This document shows, in pieces, positions 1 through 7,976 of a DNA stretch of 64,000 bases. The position numbers and the translations under genes were made by a program. Origin of the DNA: Actinokineospora baliensis (GTDB lineage: Bacteria; Actinomycetota; Actinomycetes; Mycobacteriales; Pseudonocardiaceae). Position 1 is the first letter of the stretch. Each line of letters starts with the position of its first letter. Below the pieces are notes generated by a model, which saw nothing but the letters and a program-made list of their open reading frames with translations, had not been told where the DNA came from and searched no databases. The DNA lies in contig NZ_JAFBCK010000001.1 of assembly GCF_016907695.1 (NCBI RefSeq), positions 5,320,001 to 5,384,000 on the forward strand, given 5' to 3'.

Positions 1-288
1 TCCGACACCGACATCCCCGAAGACGAACTCACCGACCGGCTCGCGACGCGCCTTAAGGTCGACCGAGCCGACGCAGCGCTAACCGTGACCGGGCTGGCCG
101 AAGAGGGCCTAACAACCCCCGGCGCGACCTTGACCGAACAGGGCCGCGCCCGGTTCCAGCACATCAGCGACGGTGTCGACTCCATCGCTGCGCGCCTCTA
201 TGGCGACCTGAACGCGGACGAGAAGGACACCGCCGGGCGCGTACTGGCCCTGGTAACAGCCCGCGCGGAGGCGGAACTGGCCGCCTGA
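1..288 (+). CDS. MarR-like winged-helix regulator, C-terminal part
   Basis: The reading frame is open from the first base of the window to the stop at 286-288, so the start lies outside. The visible 95 residues read like the second half of a MarR-type winged-helix protein: a wing region with 'LTVTGLAEEGLTTPGATLT', then 'EQGRARFQHISDGVDSIAARLYGDL' and a C-terminal dimerisation helix rich in Ala and Leu. MarR proteins are dimeric DNA-binding repressors or activators, often sensing small phenolic ligands. The GTG at 85 is internal to the fold and I do not take it as the start. Family assignment rests on the C-terminal pattern only, since the recognition helix is off-window. Confidence 0.6.
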   Translation, partial: SDTDIPEDELTDRLATRLKVDRADAALTVTGLAEEGLTTPGATLTEQGRARFQHISDGVDSIAARLYGDLNADEKDTAGRVLALVTARAEAELAA

Positions 289-385
289 GGTCCGGTGGGC
301 GGACACACCCCACCGGACGTGGCCTTCGTGTCCTCGTTGCGGGATGCTGGTGGGAACGCCTTGTCCCCACCGTCCGGAGGTCTGC

Positions 386-1387
386 TTGCCCCGCCTGGTC
401 GTCCTGGTCGCTTCCACAACCCTGTGCGCCGCGTTCGTCGCGGGCTGCTCATCGGGTGACCAGCCTAGGGACGAGCTGATGGTCACCGACAACCCGGTGG
501 CCGCCACCCCCGCCGTCTCCCCCGCGGCAGGCGCCACCCCGCCCGGCACCGTCCTGCCGCTGTCCGCGCAGGTCACCGCCGTGGCCACCGACCAGTCGAC
601 CCGCACCCTGGCCGTCGCCGCGGGCACCGACCTGCGCCTCTACGACCTCGACGCGCTCGACAAGGCCCCGCGCTCGCTCACCCTGCCCGGCACCGCCGAC
701 TCGCTGACCACCGCCGGTGACGGCGCGCTGCTGGTGACGGTGCCGGGCAAGGTCGTCCGCGTCGCGCTGCCCGGCGGCACCCTGGCCGAGTCCCCCGTGG
801 ACGGCTCCCCCGCAGCCGCGGCCGACTACCAGGGCGACACCCTCGTCGCCGTCCGCGACCGCAAGCAGGTCACCGTCCTGGGCGACGGCCAGGTGCGGCG
901 GGTCATCACCGGCAGCCTGCTCAGCGCCGACCAGGTGTTCAGCACCGGCCAGGACGCCGTCGTCCTCGACCGCCTGCGTAACGCCGTCTTCCAGCTCAAC
1001 GTCACCCAGGGCACCGTCGGCGAGGGCCTGCGCGCGGGCCAGGGCTCCACCAACGGCGTCACCGACCGCTGGGGCCGCGTCCTGGTCACCGACACCCGCG
1101 GCGGCGCCCTGCTGGCCTTCTCGATCAACCCCCTGCTGATGCGCCAGCGCTACCCCGTCCCCGGTTCCCCCTACGGCATCGCCTACGACACCAAGCGCGA
1201 CCTGGCGTGGGTGACCCTCACCGAGACCAACGAGGTCGTCGCCTACCAGGTCGGCGGCGAGGAGCCCGTCGAACGACACCGTTTCCCCACGGTGGCTCAA
1301 CCCAACTCGGTCACGGTCGATCCAGCGACCGGACGCGTGGTCGTCGCGTCCGCCAACGGAGGAGGTATCCAGGTGGTACAACCATGA
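386..1387 (+). CDS. secreted lipoprotein, beta-propeller (YncE/SMP-30-like)
   Basis: A 333-residue exported protein. I place the start at the TTG at 386 because GGAGG lies at 376-380, five bases upstream; an ATG at 344 in the same frame would add 14 residues with no Shine-Dalgarno and would bury the signal peptide. The N-terminus is a short basic start, a hydrophobic stretch and the lipobox VAGC, so the mature protein should be lipid-anchored at the Cys. After a Pro/Ala/Thr-rich linker the rest is a run of about 40-residue beta-blade units (for example 'YGIAYDTKRDLAWVTLTETN' and 'NSVTVDPATGRVVVAS'), typical of NHL/YVTN propellers. No catalytic residues can be assigned; a binding or scaffold role outside the membrane is likely. 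The stop overlaps the start of the next gene (ATGA). Confidence 0.75.
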   Translation: MPRLVVLVASTTLCAAFVAGCSSGDQPRDELMVTDNPVAATPAVSPAAGATPPGTVLPLSAQVTAVATDQSTRTLAVAAGTDLRLYDLDALDKAPRSLTLPGTADSLTTAGDGALLVTVPGKVVRVALPGGTLAESPVDGSPAAAADYQGDTLVAVRDRKQVTVLGDGQVRRVITGSLLSADQVFSTGQDAVVLDRLRNAVFQLNVTQGTVGEGLRAGQGSTNGVTDRWGRVLVTDTRGGALLAFSINPLLMRQRYPVPGSPYGIAYDTKRDLAWVTLTETNEVVAYQVGGEEPVERHRFPTVAQPNSVTVDPATGRVVVASANGGGIQVVQP

Positions 1388-1584
1388 CAGAAGACGACTG
1401 GGAATACCTCCCCCTCCGCCTACCCCCCGGCGTCTCCCGCCTCACCGCGGCCACCCAACTCGCCATCCAGGCCGAGTTCAACGGCTGGGAACTCTCCCGA
1501 GTCCGCCTCTACGCCGACGGCACCCGCAAAGTCCTCCTCCGCCGCAAGATCCGCCGAGCTGGTGTACCCAGGGTCGCGATCTGA
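1384..1584 (+). CDS. DUF5703 family small protein
   Basis: A 66-residue protein starting at the ATG that overlaps the upstream lipoprotein stop, so the two are translationally coupled. Sequence 'WEYLPLRLPPGVSRLTAA...FNGWELSRVRLYADGTRKVLLRRK' has the conserved pattern of the actinobacterial DUF5703 family, small proteins that sit next to secreted beta-propeller or lipoprotein genes. The function of the family is unknown to me. The C-terminus is basic. Confidence 0.75.
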   Translation: MTEDDWEYLPLRLPPGVSRLTAATQLAIQAEFNGWELSRVRLYADGTRKVLLRRKIRRAGVPRVAI

Positions 1585-1751
1585 GCCGGACGGCCAACGC
1601 GGCACCGCCAGCCAGCCTCCGTGTACCCCCGCCTGCTCAACGTCGCTATCCAGCCGGTGGCGGCCAGATAGCGTAACGGGTCAGTCGCACACCGCGAGGG
1701 ATCGATTACCAGGTGCCACGTAGGCATTCGGGAATCCCTTGGAGGAAGCGC
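1585..1751. other. intergenic gap with a 7-bp inverted repeat
   Basis: This 167-base gap separates the DUF5703 gene from the next operon. It holds CGCTATC at 1644-1650 and its inverse GATAGCG at 1667-1673, 16 bases apart. That could be a weak terminator stem or an operator for the 1752-4873 operon. No T-run follows it, and I see no coding frame here. Confidence 0.35.
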
Positions 1752-2225
1752 GTGACCCAGTCCGTCGACCAGCAGATCGTCCGAGCATTCGCGCTGGAGA
1801 TCATCACCCGGGTGGCGCCAGCCGAGCAGCACACCTTCGGCCCGCAAAGCGACGCCTACTTCGCCGACCCCCAGCGCGCACTCGCCGGCAAGGAACCCAC
1901 CCGCGGCGACCGACTGGGCAGCGGCCTCACCGACTTTCTCGACACCGTCGTCCCCGTGGTCACCCCGATCGCGCTCGCGGTGGCCACCGACCTCATCAGC
2001 CGATCTCTGCAAGACAACGCAGGCCCTGGCCTCAAGCGCATCGGCACCGCCGTGGGCAAACTCCTCGGCCGCGGTAGATCCACACCAACCGAGCCCGTAG
2101 TGGACGTCCCCCTCCCCGACCGCTCTGACGCCTGGCGCGCCATCCACGACCTGGCCCTGCAACACGGAAAGGACGAATCCCTGGCCCGACGCATCGCCGA
2201 CGCCATCACCGGCGAGGAGAGATGA
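1752..2225 (+). CDS. hypothetical protein coupled to M48 protease
   Basis: A 157-residue protein that I do not recognise. The GTG at 1752 is chosen because GGAGGA lies at 1741-1746; an ATG at 1713 in frame has no such signal. The middle contains a short hydrophobic segment ('FLDTVVPVVTPIALAVATDLI') that may be one membrane helix or an amphipathic helix. The C-terminal third is acidic and helical, ending 'DAITGEER'. Its stop overlaps the ATG of the metalloprotease gene by four bases (ATGA), so the two products are probably made together and may work together, for instance as a protease partner. Confidence 0.6.
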   Translation: MTQSVDQQIVRAFALEIITRVAPAEQHTFGPQSDAYFADPQRALAGKEPTRGDRLGSGLTDFLDTVVPVVTPIALAVATDLISRSLQDNAGPGLKRIGTAVGKLLGRGRSTPTEPVVDVPLPDRSDAWRAIHDLALQHGKDESLARRIADAITGEER

Positions 2226-4873
2226 CCGCCCCCAGCACTGGCCCCAACCGTCCCGACGGAGTGCCCGCAGGCACCACCACCCTGTTCGTACTGCTCATCG
2301 CCGCGGTCCTGGCAACGACCTCGACGGTGTACTTCGGCTTCAACTTTGCAGTGCCGCAGGTCCCCTGGTCGGACACGAAGTGGATGACGCTCGGCTTGAC
2401 GGTGGTCACCGGCATCGCGGGCGTGCACTACCTGCTTCACCCATGGTGGATGCGACGCCGTGCCGCACTAGTGAAGTTGACAAGCGAGGACTCCCACGAA
2501 CTGATCGAAGAACTGGAAGAACTCTGCCGGGTCGCAAGCGTGCGAGCGCCCACCTTCCTCCTCGCCCCATATGCCACGGAGTCCTGCAACGGACAGGCAT
2601 TCGGGCACGCTCGCGAGCGGATGGTCCGCCTCGACGCAGGGCTGGTAGCACTGCGTGGACCATCCCCAGCCTCATTTCGCGCGGTCGTACTGCACGAGCT
2701 TGCGCACTTGCGCAACCGAGACGTCGACCTGACGTACTTGACGGTCGCGATCTGGCGGTCGTTCATCGTGATCTCCGCACCGCTGATGGTGTGGCAGGTG
2801 CTGGCCAGCCGCGGATCGTGGTGGGGCGACGTCCTCACCGGGATGTCACTGACAGCGTTGACACTGGTGATCCTTCTTACCCGCAACGCGCTGCTCCGGT
2901 CCCGCGAGCTCTACGCCGACGCCCGCCTCACCGAATGGACCGACACCGAAGCCCGGCAGGCCCTTCACCGAGCGATCGCCCGGCAAGCGGAACGCAGCAC
3001 TCCGGACCGCTTCCATCGCCGGGTGTGGGACGATCACCCACACCCCAGTCACAGACTCCACGCCGTCAACAACCAAGCGCTGTTGGCCCGGCCCCGTCTG
3101 TGGGAACTGTTCGCGGTCGGAATCGTCGCTTCGACGTTCTTGAACAACTTCTACCTGTACCTCGTGGCCGTGTTAGAGGCACGCCCGGGGATCGCACCGC
3201 TCCTGGTGATCATCCCGGCGTCGGTGGGGGTGGTCGGCGCACTGGTGCTGGCGGCGGCGCGGATCGGCAAGTCGTGGCGACTGCTGACCGCCCCCACCGT
3301 GCTGACCGCCGGTTACCTGGTGGGTGAATCCACATCGTTGGTGAATAGCGGGAGCGGGACCTGGGTTATCTTCGGGCAATGGGGAGCGGGCGGCTTCCAA
3401 CTGTGGCCCGCCGTCGCCGCTGTCGGTGTCCTGTTCGTTGGAGTCGCCCTGCTGAGCGCGTGGTCGGTATCGGCGACGAAGGCGCTCACGGCCAGTGGAC
3501 GGAGCGCACGGTTCGCGGTGAACGTGGTGTCGGCCGTGGGCGCGGCGGCGTTGACCCCGTGGTTGTTGGTCTGGTGGTCGTTGCAGTCGAACGCGACCGT
3601 GACCGTGTCGAGCGTCAGCAAGAACACTCCGCCAAGCCTGCCTGATGGGCTGCCTGACGCGTATGCGAACACCCTCAGAGCGATAGTGGACCTGCTGGCG
3701 TTGCCGCGCGACAGCGTGCTGCTGCGTGGCAGTGTGTTAGCACCTGGGTTGGTGCTGGGCGTAGTGCTGTTGTGGCTGGTACCGGTGGTGCTGGCGTCGC
3801 GTGCGCGTGCCAACCCGCTCGCCACGACGACCCGGCGGGATGCCAAGCGCGTGCTGGCGCTATCCGGCGCGGGGACCGCGCTGTTCCTCGTATTGCTCGG
3901 CGTTCACCTAGTGGTATCGCGGTCGGCTTATGACCGATCGGTCCATCGCGAGAAGATCGCCGAGTGGTCGGCCGCTGTGGCAGCTTCTCTCGACGCTGCG
4001 ACTCTTGTGGCACAGGTGTTGGTCGCCGTCGCGGCAGCGCTCGTCGCCAAGCGACTCCGCCCCGCGTTCGCTCTGATGGCAATTGTGCTGGTTGCCATGG
4101 CCGCCGCACTCTTCCACTGGTCGGCGTTGCTGGCGGCGGGGTGCTACGCGACCGACGTACCACTCATCGACGACTGCTGGAAGTTCTCATCGCTGGCAAC
4201 CGTCGGCGTGTCCTGGCACAACAAGATCGTGTTCGGGGCCGTCGCGGCGATCCCGGTGGTGCTCGTCATCCTCGCACTGAAGGCGATTGCCCGGCCCACA
4301 ACCCACGCGGCCGTCGAAGACCTACCTCCCGCCCAACCGCTCAAGCCCGCCACGCTGGCAGGAGTGTCGGCCGCGGCCGCGTTCCTTGCGGTGGCATCAG
4401 CATTGCCAGGCGCGGGCCACTGGTACTCGTTCCAGGCGGTGACCACCGTGGACGAGTGCGTGGCGGGCACGTGGCGCGAGACGTCAGGCAGACGAACCCT
4501 CACCTTGAACGAGACCATCTCCATTCTGCTGACCACCGCTGGTGAGAGGTGGATCGTCAGCCCGGATGGCACCCTGCGCCGCGACTTCGGCGTGGGCACA
4601 GCGCATCGAGGGGAACACTCAGGCACCCCTGTCGTCATCACCTTCGTCGGCACCGCCGACTACCGCTACCACATCGAAGACGGGCTGATCCACCTAGCTG
4701 CCTTCGCCAGATCTGGCAGCCTTACCACCCGGGCAGGCGACATATCCATGCCTGCCCAGCAGCTCTCCGACGCGCTCTCACCCACTTCCACCGCCAAGAT
4801 CACCTGCGAAGCCGACCAACTCACCGTTGACGACGGCAACTGGAGGCAGGCGTTCGAACGGGTCAAGGACTGA
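2222..4873 (+). CDS. polytopic membrane M48 metallopeptidase
   Basis: An 883-residue integral membrane protein. Two transmembrane helices lie at about residues 18-40 and 55-75. They are followed by a Ste24/HtpX-type zinc protease domain with HELAH at 158-162 (VVLHELAHLRNRDVD) and the third ligand in 'SRELYADA' at Glu229. That is the canonical M48 arrangement of HExxH plus a downstream Glu before a DA. Beyond residue about 300 there are at least ten more hydrophobic helices. A C-terminal roughly 150-residue hydrophilic domain (from about 740) begins 'DECVAGTWRETSG' and looks like a beta-rich extracytoplasmic domain. HtpX itself is only about 300 residues, so this is a long fusion-like form. 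Substrate unknown; membrane protein quality control or processing is the family role. Confidence 0.85.
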   Translation: MTAPSTGPNRPDGVPAGTTTLFVLLIAAVLATTSTVYFGFNFAVPQVPWSDTKWMTLGLTVVTGIAGVHYLLHPWWMRRRAALVKLTSEDSHELIEELEELCRVASVRAPTFLLAPYATESCNGQAFGHARERMVRLDAGLVALRGPSPASFRAVVLHELAHLRNRDVDLTYLTVAIWRSFIVISAPLMVWQVLASRGSWWGDVLTGMSLTALTLVILLTRNALLRSRELYADARLTEWTDTEARQALHRAIARQAERSTPDRFHRRVWDDHPHPSHRLHAVNNQALLARPRLWELFAVGIVASTFLNNFYLYLVAVLEARPGIAPLLVIIPASVGVVGALVLAAARIGKSWRLLTAPTVLTAGYLVGESTSLVNSGSGTWVIFGQWGAGGFQLWPAVAAVGVLFVGVALLSAWSVSATKALTASGRSARFAVNVVSAVGAAALTPWLLVWWSLQSNATVTVSSVSKNTPPSLPDGLPDAYANTLRAIVDLLALPRDSVLLRGSVLAPGLVLGVVLLWLVPVVLASRARANPLATTTRRDAKRVLALSGAGTALFLVLLGVHLVVSRSAYDRSVHREKIAEWSAAVAASLDAATLVAQVLVAVAAALVAKRLRPAFALMAIVLVAMAAALFHWSALLAAGCYATDVPLIDDCWKFSSLATVGVSWHNKIVFGAVAAIPVVLVILALKAIARPTTHAAVEDLPPAQPLKPATLAGVSAAAAFLAVASALPGAGHWYSFQAVTTVDECVAGTWRETSGRRTLTLNETISILLTTAGERWIVSPDGTLRRDFGVGTAHRGEHSGTPVVITFVGTADYRYHIEDGLIHLAAFARSGSLTTRAGDISMPAQQLSDALSPTSTAKITCEADQLTVDDGNWRQAFERVKD

Positions 4874-4900
4874 CCGGATGCGACCAGCAACCTACGCGGC

Positions 4901-5377
4901 CTACCGGGCGGGTTGTTGGTCGATCCCGTCCCACACCGCGCGGGCACCCGCGTCACCCACCCGGTACACGTGCACCCCCGCGGCCACCCCCGTCCCGATG
5001 CTCAGCACCGCCAGCGCGATGACCACCGGCTTCGTCCACGTCTCCACAGGCCGCGAGCTCACCACCATCAGCGCCGTCACCGCGACCAGCAGCGCGAGCA
5101 CGAACCAGATCATCAGGTCGCCGAGCTCCTCGTGCGCCTTGATCAGGTCGCTCTCCGGCAGCCGCTTCTCCAGGTCCTCGCCGCTGGAGGTCGCGATCGG
5201 CGTCAGCACCGTGGCGACCGCCGCGAACCCCACGACCAGCCACCCGAACCGCTGCCGGGCGGCAGGCCACAGCGCGATGACGATGGCGCCCAGCACCGAC
5301 AGCGGCACCAGTACCACGACCGCGTGCACCACCAGCGCGTGCACCGGCAACCCGTCGATGAACTCCGGCATACCCAC
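4901..5377 (-). CDS. DUF2231 family membrane protein
   Basis: A 158-residue protein with four hydrophobic helices: 'VHALVVHAVVVLVPLSVLGA', 'GWLVVGFAAVATVLTP', 'LMIWFVLALLVAVTALMVV' and 'PVVIALAVLSIGTGVAAGV'. The N-terminal 'GLPVHALVVHAVVVLVPLSVLG', with two histidines in the first helix, and 'SGEDLEKRLPE.....HEELGD' are the hallmarks of DUF2231, whose members are predicted haem- or metal-binding membrane proteins of unknown function. The start may be the ATG at 5377 or the one two codons later. It is convergent with the protease gene, with only 27 bases between. Confidence 0.85.
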   Translation of the reverse strand: MGMPEFIDGLPVHALVVHAVVVLVPLSVLGAIVIALWPAARQRFGWLVVGFAAVATVLTPIATSSGEDLEKRLPESDLIKAHEELGDLMIWFVLALLVAVTALMVVSSRPVETWTKPVVIALAVLSIGTGVAAGVHVYRVGDAGARAVWDGIDQQPAR

Positions 5378-5463
5378 CTCCGACTAGGCGATACATCAGG
5401 TACGCGCCAAACCCGCGACCGGTTCAGTCAACCGCGCGCGCGACCGGTTGGCACAATCATGGT

Positions 5464-6321
5464 GTGCCGAGCTGTGAGTCCACTGAGGAACTGCGTGAGC
5501 TCACCGCGGACCCGCGCCGCTGGGCCGACCTCGCCCACGATGAGGGGTTCCAAGGCGGCCTCCGTCTGGCGACCCCGTACCTGCGCGGCCTCAGCCAGCA
5601 CGCCCTGCTCGTCATCCAGCCGGACTGCATATCAGCAGGCCAGGCCCCAGCCTGCGTCGACTTCGTCCGCGCCCACGGCTTCGAGCCCGTCCACCACGTG
5701 CGCTTCCGCATGGCCCCTCACATCACTGCGGCCCTGTGGCACAGCCGGTCAACCACCTCAACCCCGGACTGCCTGGCCGTGACCGACGCCGTCTGCGGCC
5801 ACGCCGACTCGGTGTTCGTCCTGCTGCGCGACACCACCCCCACCCACCTCCCGGCAAGCCTCCGCCTCACCCACCTCAAAGGCCCTGCCAAGCCAGCCAG
5901 ACGCCGCCCCGGCCAACTCCGCGTCGCCCTCGGCTCCCCCAACCTCCTGCTCGCCTACGTCCACACCTCCGACGAGCCAGCCGACCTCCTCCGCGAGTCC
6001 CACCTCATGGGCGCCGACGTCACCACCTACGCCGCCATGACCGCCCAACTCGACCCCGCGGCCACCCCCCGTCTCCTCGCCGAACTCGAGTCCATGGCCA
6101 CCGACCACAGCGACATGACCCCCACCGCCGCCCTGAACCGCCTGCTGGCCCTCACCCCACCCGACCACCCCGCCACCAAGGCCCTACTCGCGACCCGCGA
6201 TGGCGCCTACCTCAACTGGCTCCAGTTCCGCGCCCACCTCATCGACTTGGGTATCAACCCGAACAGCTGGGACCCACTCCTGGTGGCCAGCCAGTACATC
6301 GTTTACGACTTGCCCGCATAG
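5464..6321 (+). CDS. nucleoside-diphosphate-kinase-like fold protein
   Basis: A 285-residue cytoplasmic protein starting at GTG 5464. Residues about 45-180 follow the order of NDP kinase motifs. 'HALLVIQPDCISAG' matches the beta-strand 'TLxLIKPDAVxRG'. 'SVFVLLRD' matches the central strand. 'GQLRVALGSPNLLLAYVHTSDEPADLLRE' matches the 'GTIRGDFxxxxxxNxIHGSDSxExAxxEI' block, including the His that is phosphorylated in true NDP kinases. The Lys of the KPDA motif is Gln here, and the C-terminal roughly 100 residues ('PTAALNRLLALTPPDHPATKALLATRDG...') are an extra helical domain. I infer an NDK-derived protein whose catalytic status is uncertain. Flanking genes give no pathway context. Confidence 0.55.
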   Translation: MPSCESTEELRELTADPRRWADLAHDEGFQGGLRLATPYLRGLSQHALLVIQPDCISAGQAPACVDFVRAHGFEPVHHVRFRMAPHITAALWHSRSTTSTPDCLAVTDAVCGHADSVFVLLRDTTPTHLPASLRLTHLKGPAKPARRRPGQLRVALGSPNLLLAYVHTSDEPADLLRESHLMGADVTTYAAMTAQLDPAATPRLLAELESMATDHSDMTPTAALNRLLALTPPDHPATKALLATRDGAYLNWLQFRAHLIDLGINPNSWDPLLVASQYIVYDLPA

Positions 6322-6593
6322 CCCCGGGCTCTTTGCCTGGTTCTGTTGTCGCCATCGGTCACCTACCCGGCCGATCTTCGCGGCGACCATGTGCCGACGT
6401 CATTGGTTCCGAGAATCCTGACGTTTCCTGCGCGTGCCGAACAGAAGTGGACAAACCGCAGGTGGGAGCGGGTGCGGAAATCGGCCCTTGCGCCGAAAGA
6501 GTGGAGTGACCGGCAGCGGGGGAACACGCAGAGGCAGCGCGGCGACGCTGTTGGTGACGACTGGGGCCCTTCATTACCGTGCAGGGGAATCAC

Positions 6594-7247
6594 ATGACAC
6601 TGAGCCAGCAGATAAAGCGCAAGCTGAACAACCCGGACGACACCCGTTCGGTCTCCGGCTGGGCCCGCGCGAAGCGCTGGGAGAAACTGTTGCACAGTTT
6701 CCCGAAGCTCAGCGAAATGCGCGTCCTGGACCTCGGCGGTCTCCCCTCCTTCTGGCTCAACGCCTCCGTCCGCCCGGCCGAGGTCACCACCGTCAACCTG
6801 GTCGAGGCCGAGTCCCCCGGCCCGTGGCTGCGCCACCTCGTCGACGACGCCTGCGCGCCGACCACCCTGGGCGGCCAGGAGTTCGACCTCGTCGTCTCCA
6901 ACAGCCTCATCGAACACGTAGGCGGCTACTCCGCCCGCTGCCGCCTCGCCGACGTCATCCGGTCCTCGGCCGATCAGCACTGGATGCAGACCCCGTACCG
7001 CTACTTCCCCATCGAGCCGCACTGGGTCTTCCCCGGCCTGCAGTTCCTCTCCCCGCATCTGCGCGCCAAGCTCCTGCCGCACTGGCCCTTCGGCCACGCC
7101 AAGCTGGACTACCGCGGCGCGCTCGACGCCGTGCTGGCCTGCGAGCTCGTCTCCATCTCCGAGATGCGCCTGCTGTTCCCGGACTCCACCATCTGGCACG
7201 AGAAGGTCGCGGGCCTGACCAAGTCAATTGTGGCAATCAAATCCTAA
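6594..7247 (+). CDS. SAM-dependent methyltransferase-like protein
   Basis: 217 residues from the ATG at 6594, chosen over the in-frame ATG at 6579 because an AGGGGA-type ribosome site lies just before it. Motif I is 'MRVLDLGGLPSFW' near residue 40. The acidic post-I position follows in 'VTTVNLVEAE', and motif IV-like 'EFDLVVSNSLIEHVG' near residue 95 is typical of class I methyltransferases that act on small molecules or lipids. The C-terminal half 'PYRYFPIEPHWVFPGLQFLSP' resembles methyltransferases found near glycan and lipid genes. The substrate cannot be told from sequence. Confidence 0.7.
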   Translation: MTLSQQIKRKLNNPDDTRSVSGWARAKRWEKLLHSFPKLSEMRVLDLGGLPSFWLNASVRPAEVTTVNLVEAESPGPWLRHLVDDACAPTTLGGQEFDLVVSNSLIEHVGGYSARCRLADVIRSSADQHWMQTPYRYFPIEPHWVFPGLQFLSPHLRAKLLPHWPFGHAKLDYRGALDAVLACELVSISEMRLLFPDSTIWHEKVAGLTKSIVAIKS

Positions 7248-7418
7248 ACTGCCGGAACTGCCGTACCCAAGTAATTCTTTGTTCTCCGTAACGCAATCCG
7301 ATCACCCAATAGAACGCCAATGAAATCCCATTGGCGGATACGACAATCCGGCGACCGCTGGGAATCTTGTCGCGCACCCGCCCCACCAGGGGCGGACCTC
7401 AACAGAAGGAGGACGAAC

Positions 7419-7916
7419 GTGCGCGCAACCCGCGTTTTCCGGGTAGTCCTGACAGCTCTGGCGGCAGTTTTCGCCTCGGTTGCCCTGGTACCCGCACAAG
7501 CGTCCGCTGTTCCGGCGAGCTACACACTGCAAAGCGGACTGAGCCCCTACCGCGTTCTCGACGCCAACCCGGCGACGGTGAACAACAACGGTGGGACCGT
7601 GTACCAGTGGGCCTACAACGGGGGCGTCCAGCAGTTCTGGTACCTCTACGCCGACGGCACCATCCGGCCCCAGGCGAACACCAACATGTGCCTGGACGCC
7701 AACCCGAACACCAACTGGGACGGCGGCACCGTCTACCTGTGGACGTGCAACGGCGGCAACCAGCAGAAGTGGACCTACCCCACCAACGGTGCGGGCTTCA
7801 GCATCAAGAACGTCCACTCCGGGCGCTGCCTGGACGTCAACCCGAACACCAACTACAACGGCGGGACCGTGTACCAGTGGTCCTGCAGCACCTCCCCGCA
7901 GCAGCGCTGGTTCTAG
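7419..7916 (+). CDS. secreted stand-alone ricin B-type beta-trefoil lectin
   Basis: 165 residues from the GTG at 7419, preceded by GAAGGAGGA. Residues 1-30 form a Sec signal peptide ending near AQASA. The mature part is a single beta-trefoil of three repeats, each ending in a QxW motif (QQFW, QQKW, QQRW) and containing the repeated phrase 'DANPNTNxxGGTVYQW'. Ricin-type domains bind galactose, xylan or other glycans and are normally attached to a hydrolase. Here no catalytic domain is present, so the protein should act as a free secreted lectin. Confidence 0.88.
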   Translation: MRATRVFRVVLTALAAVFASVALVPAQASAVPASYTLQSGLSPYRVLDANPATVNNNGGTVYQWAYNGGVQQFWYLYADGTIRPQANTNMCLDANPNTNWDGGTVYLWTCNGGNQQKWTYPTNGAGFSIKNVHSGRCLDVNPNTNYNGGTVYQWSCSTSPQQRWF

Positions 7917-7933
7917 TCCGCTGATCCCGGGGT

Positions 7934-7972
7934 GAGCAGGCGAGTGGCGGCCCTACCGCCACTCGCCTGCTC
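7934..7972. terminator. 17-bp hairpin, bidirectional terminator
   Basis: Perfect inverted repeat: the left arm 7934-7950 begins GAGCAGGCGAG, the right arm is 7956-7972, and the loop is five bases. It sits exactly between the convergent lectin gene (stop 7916) and M20 peptidase gene (stop 7977). No U-tract follows, which is common in GC-rich actinomycetes. Confidence 0.85.
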
Positions 7973-7976
7973 GAGC

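Noticed and set aside
449..1381. 310-residue minus-strand frame opposite the lipoprotein gene
   Set aside because: Composition is Gly/Val/Asp-rich with no family pattern; it mirrors the GC-biased codon positions of the plus-strand gene, which has a ribosome site and lipobox.
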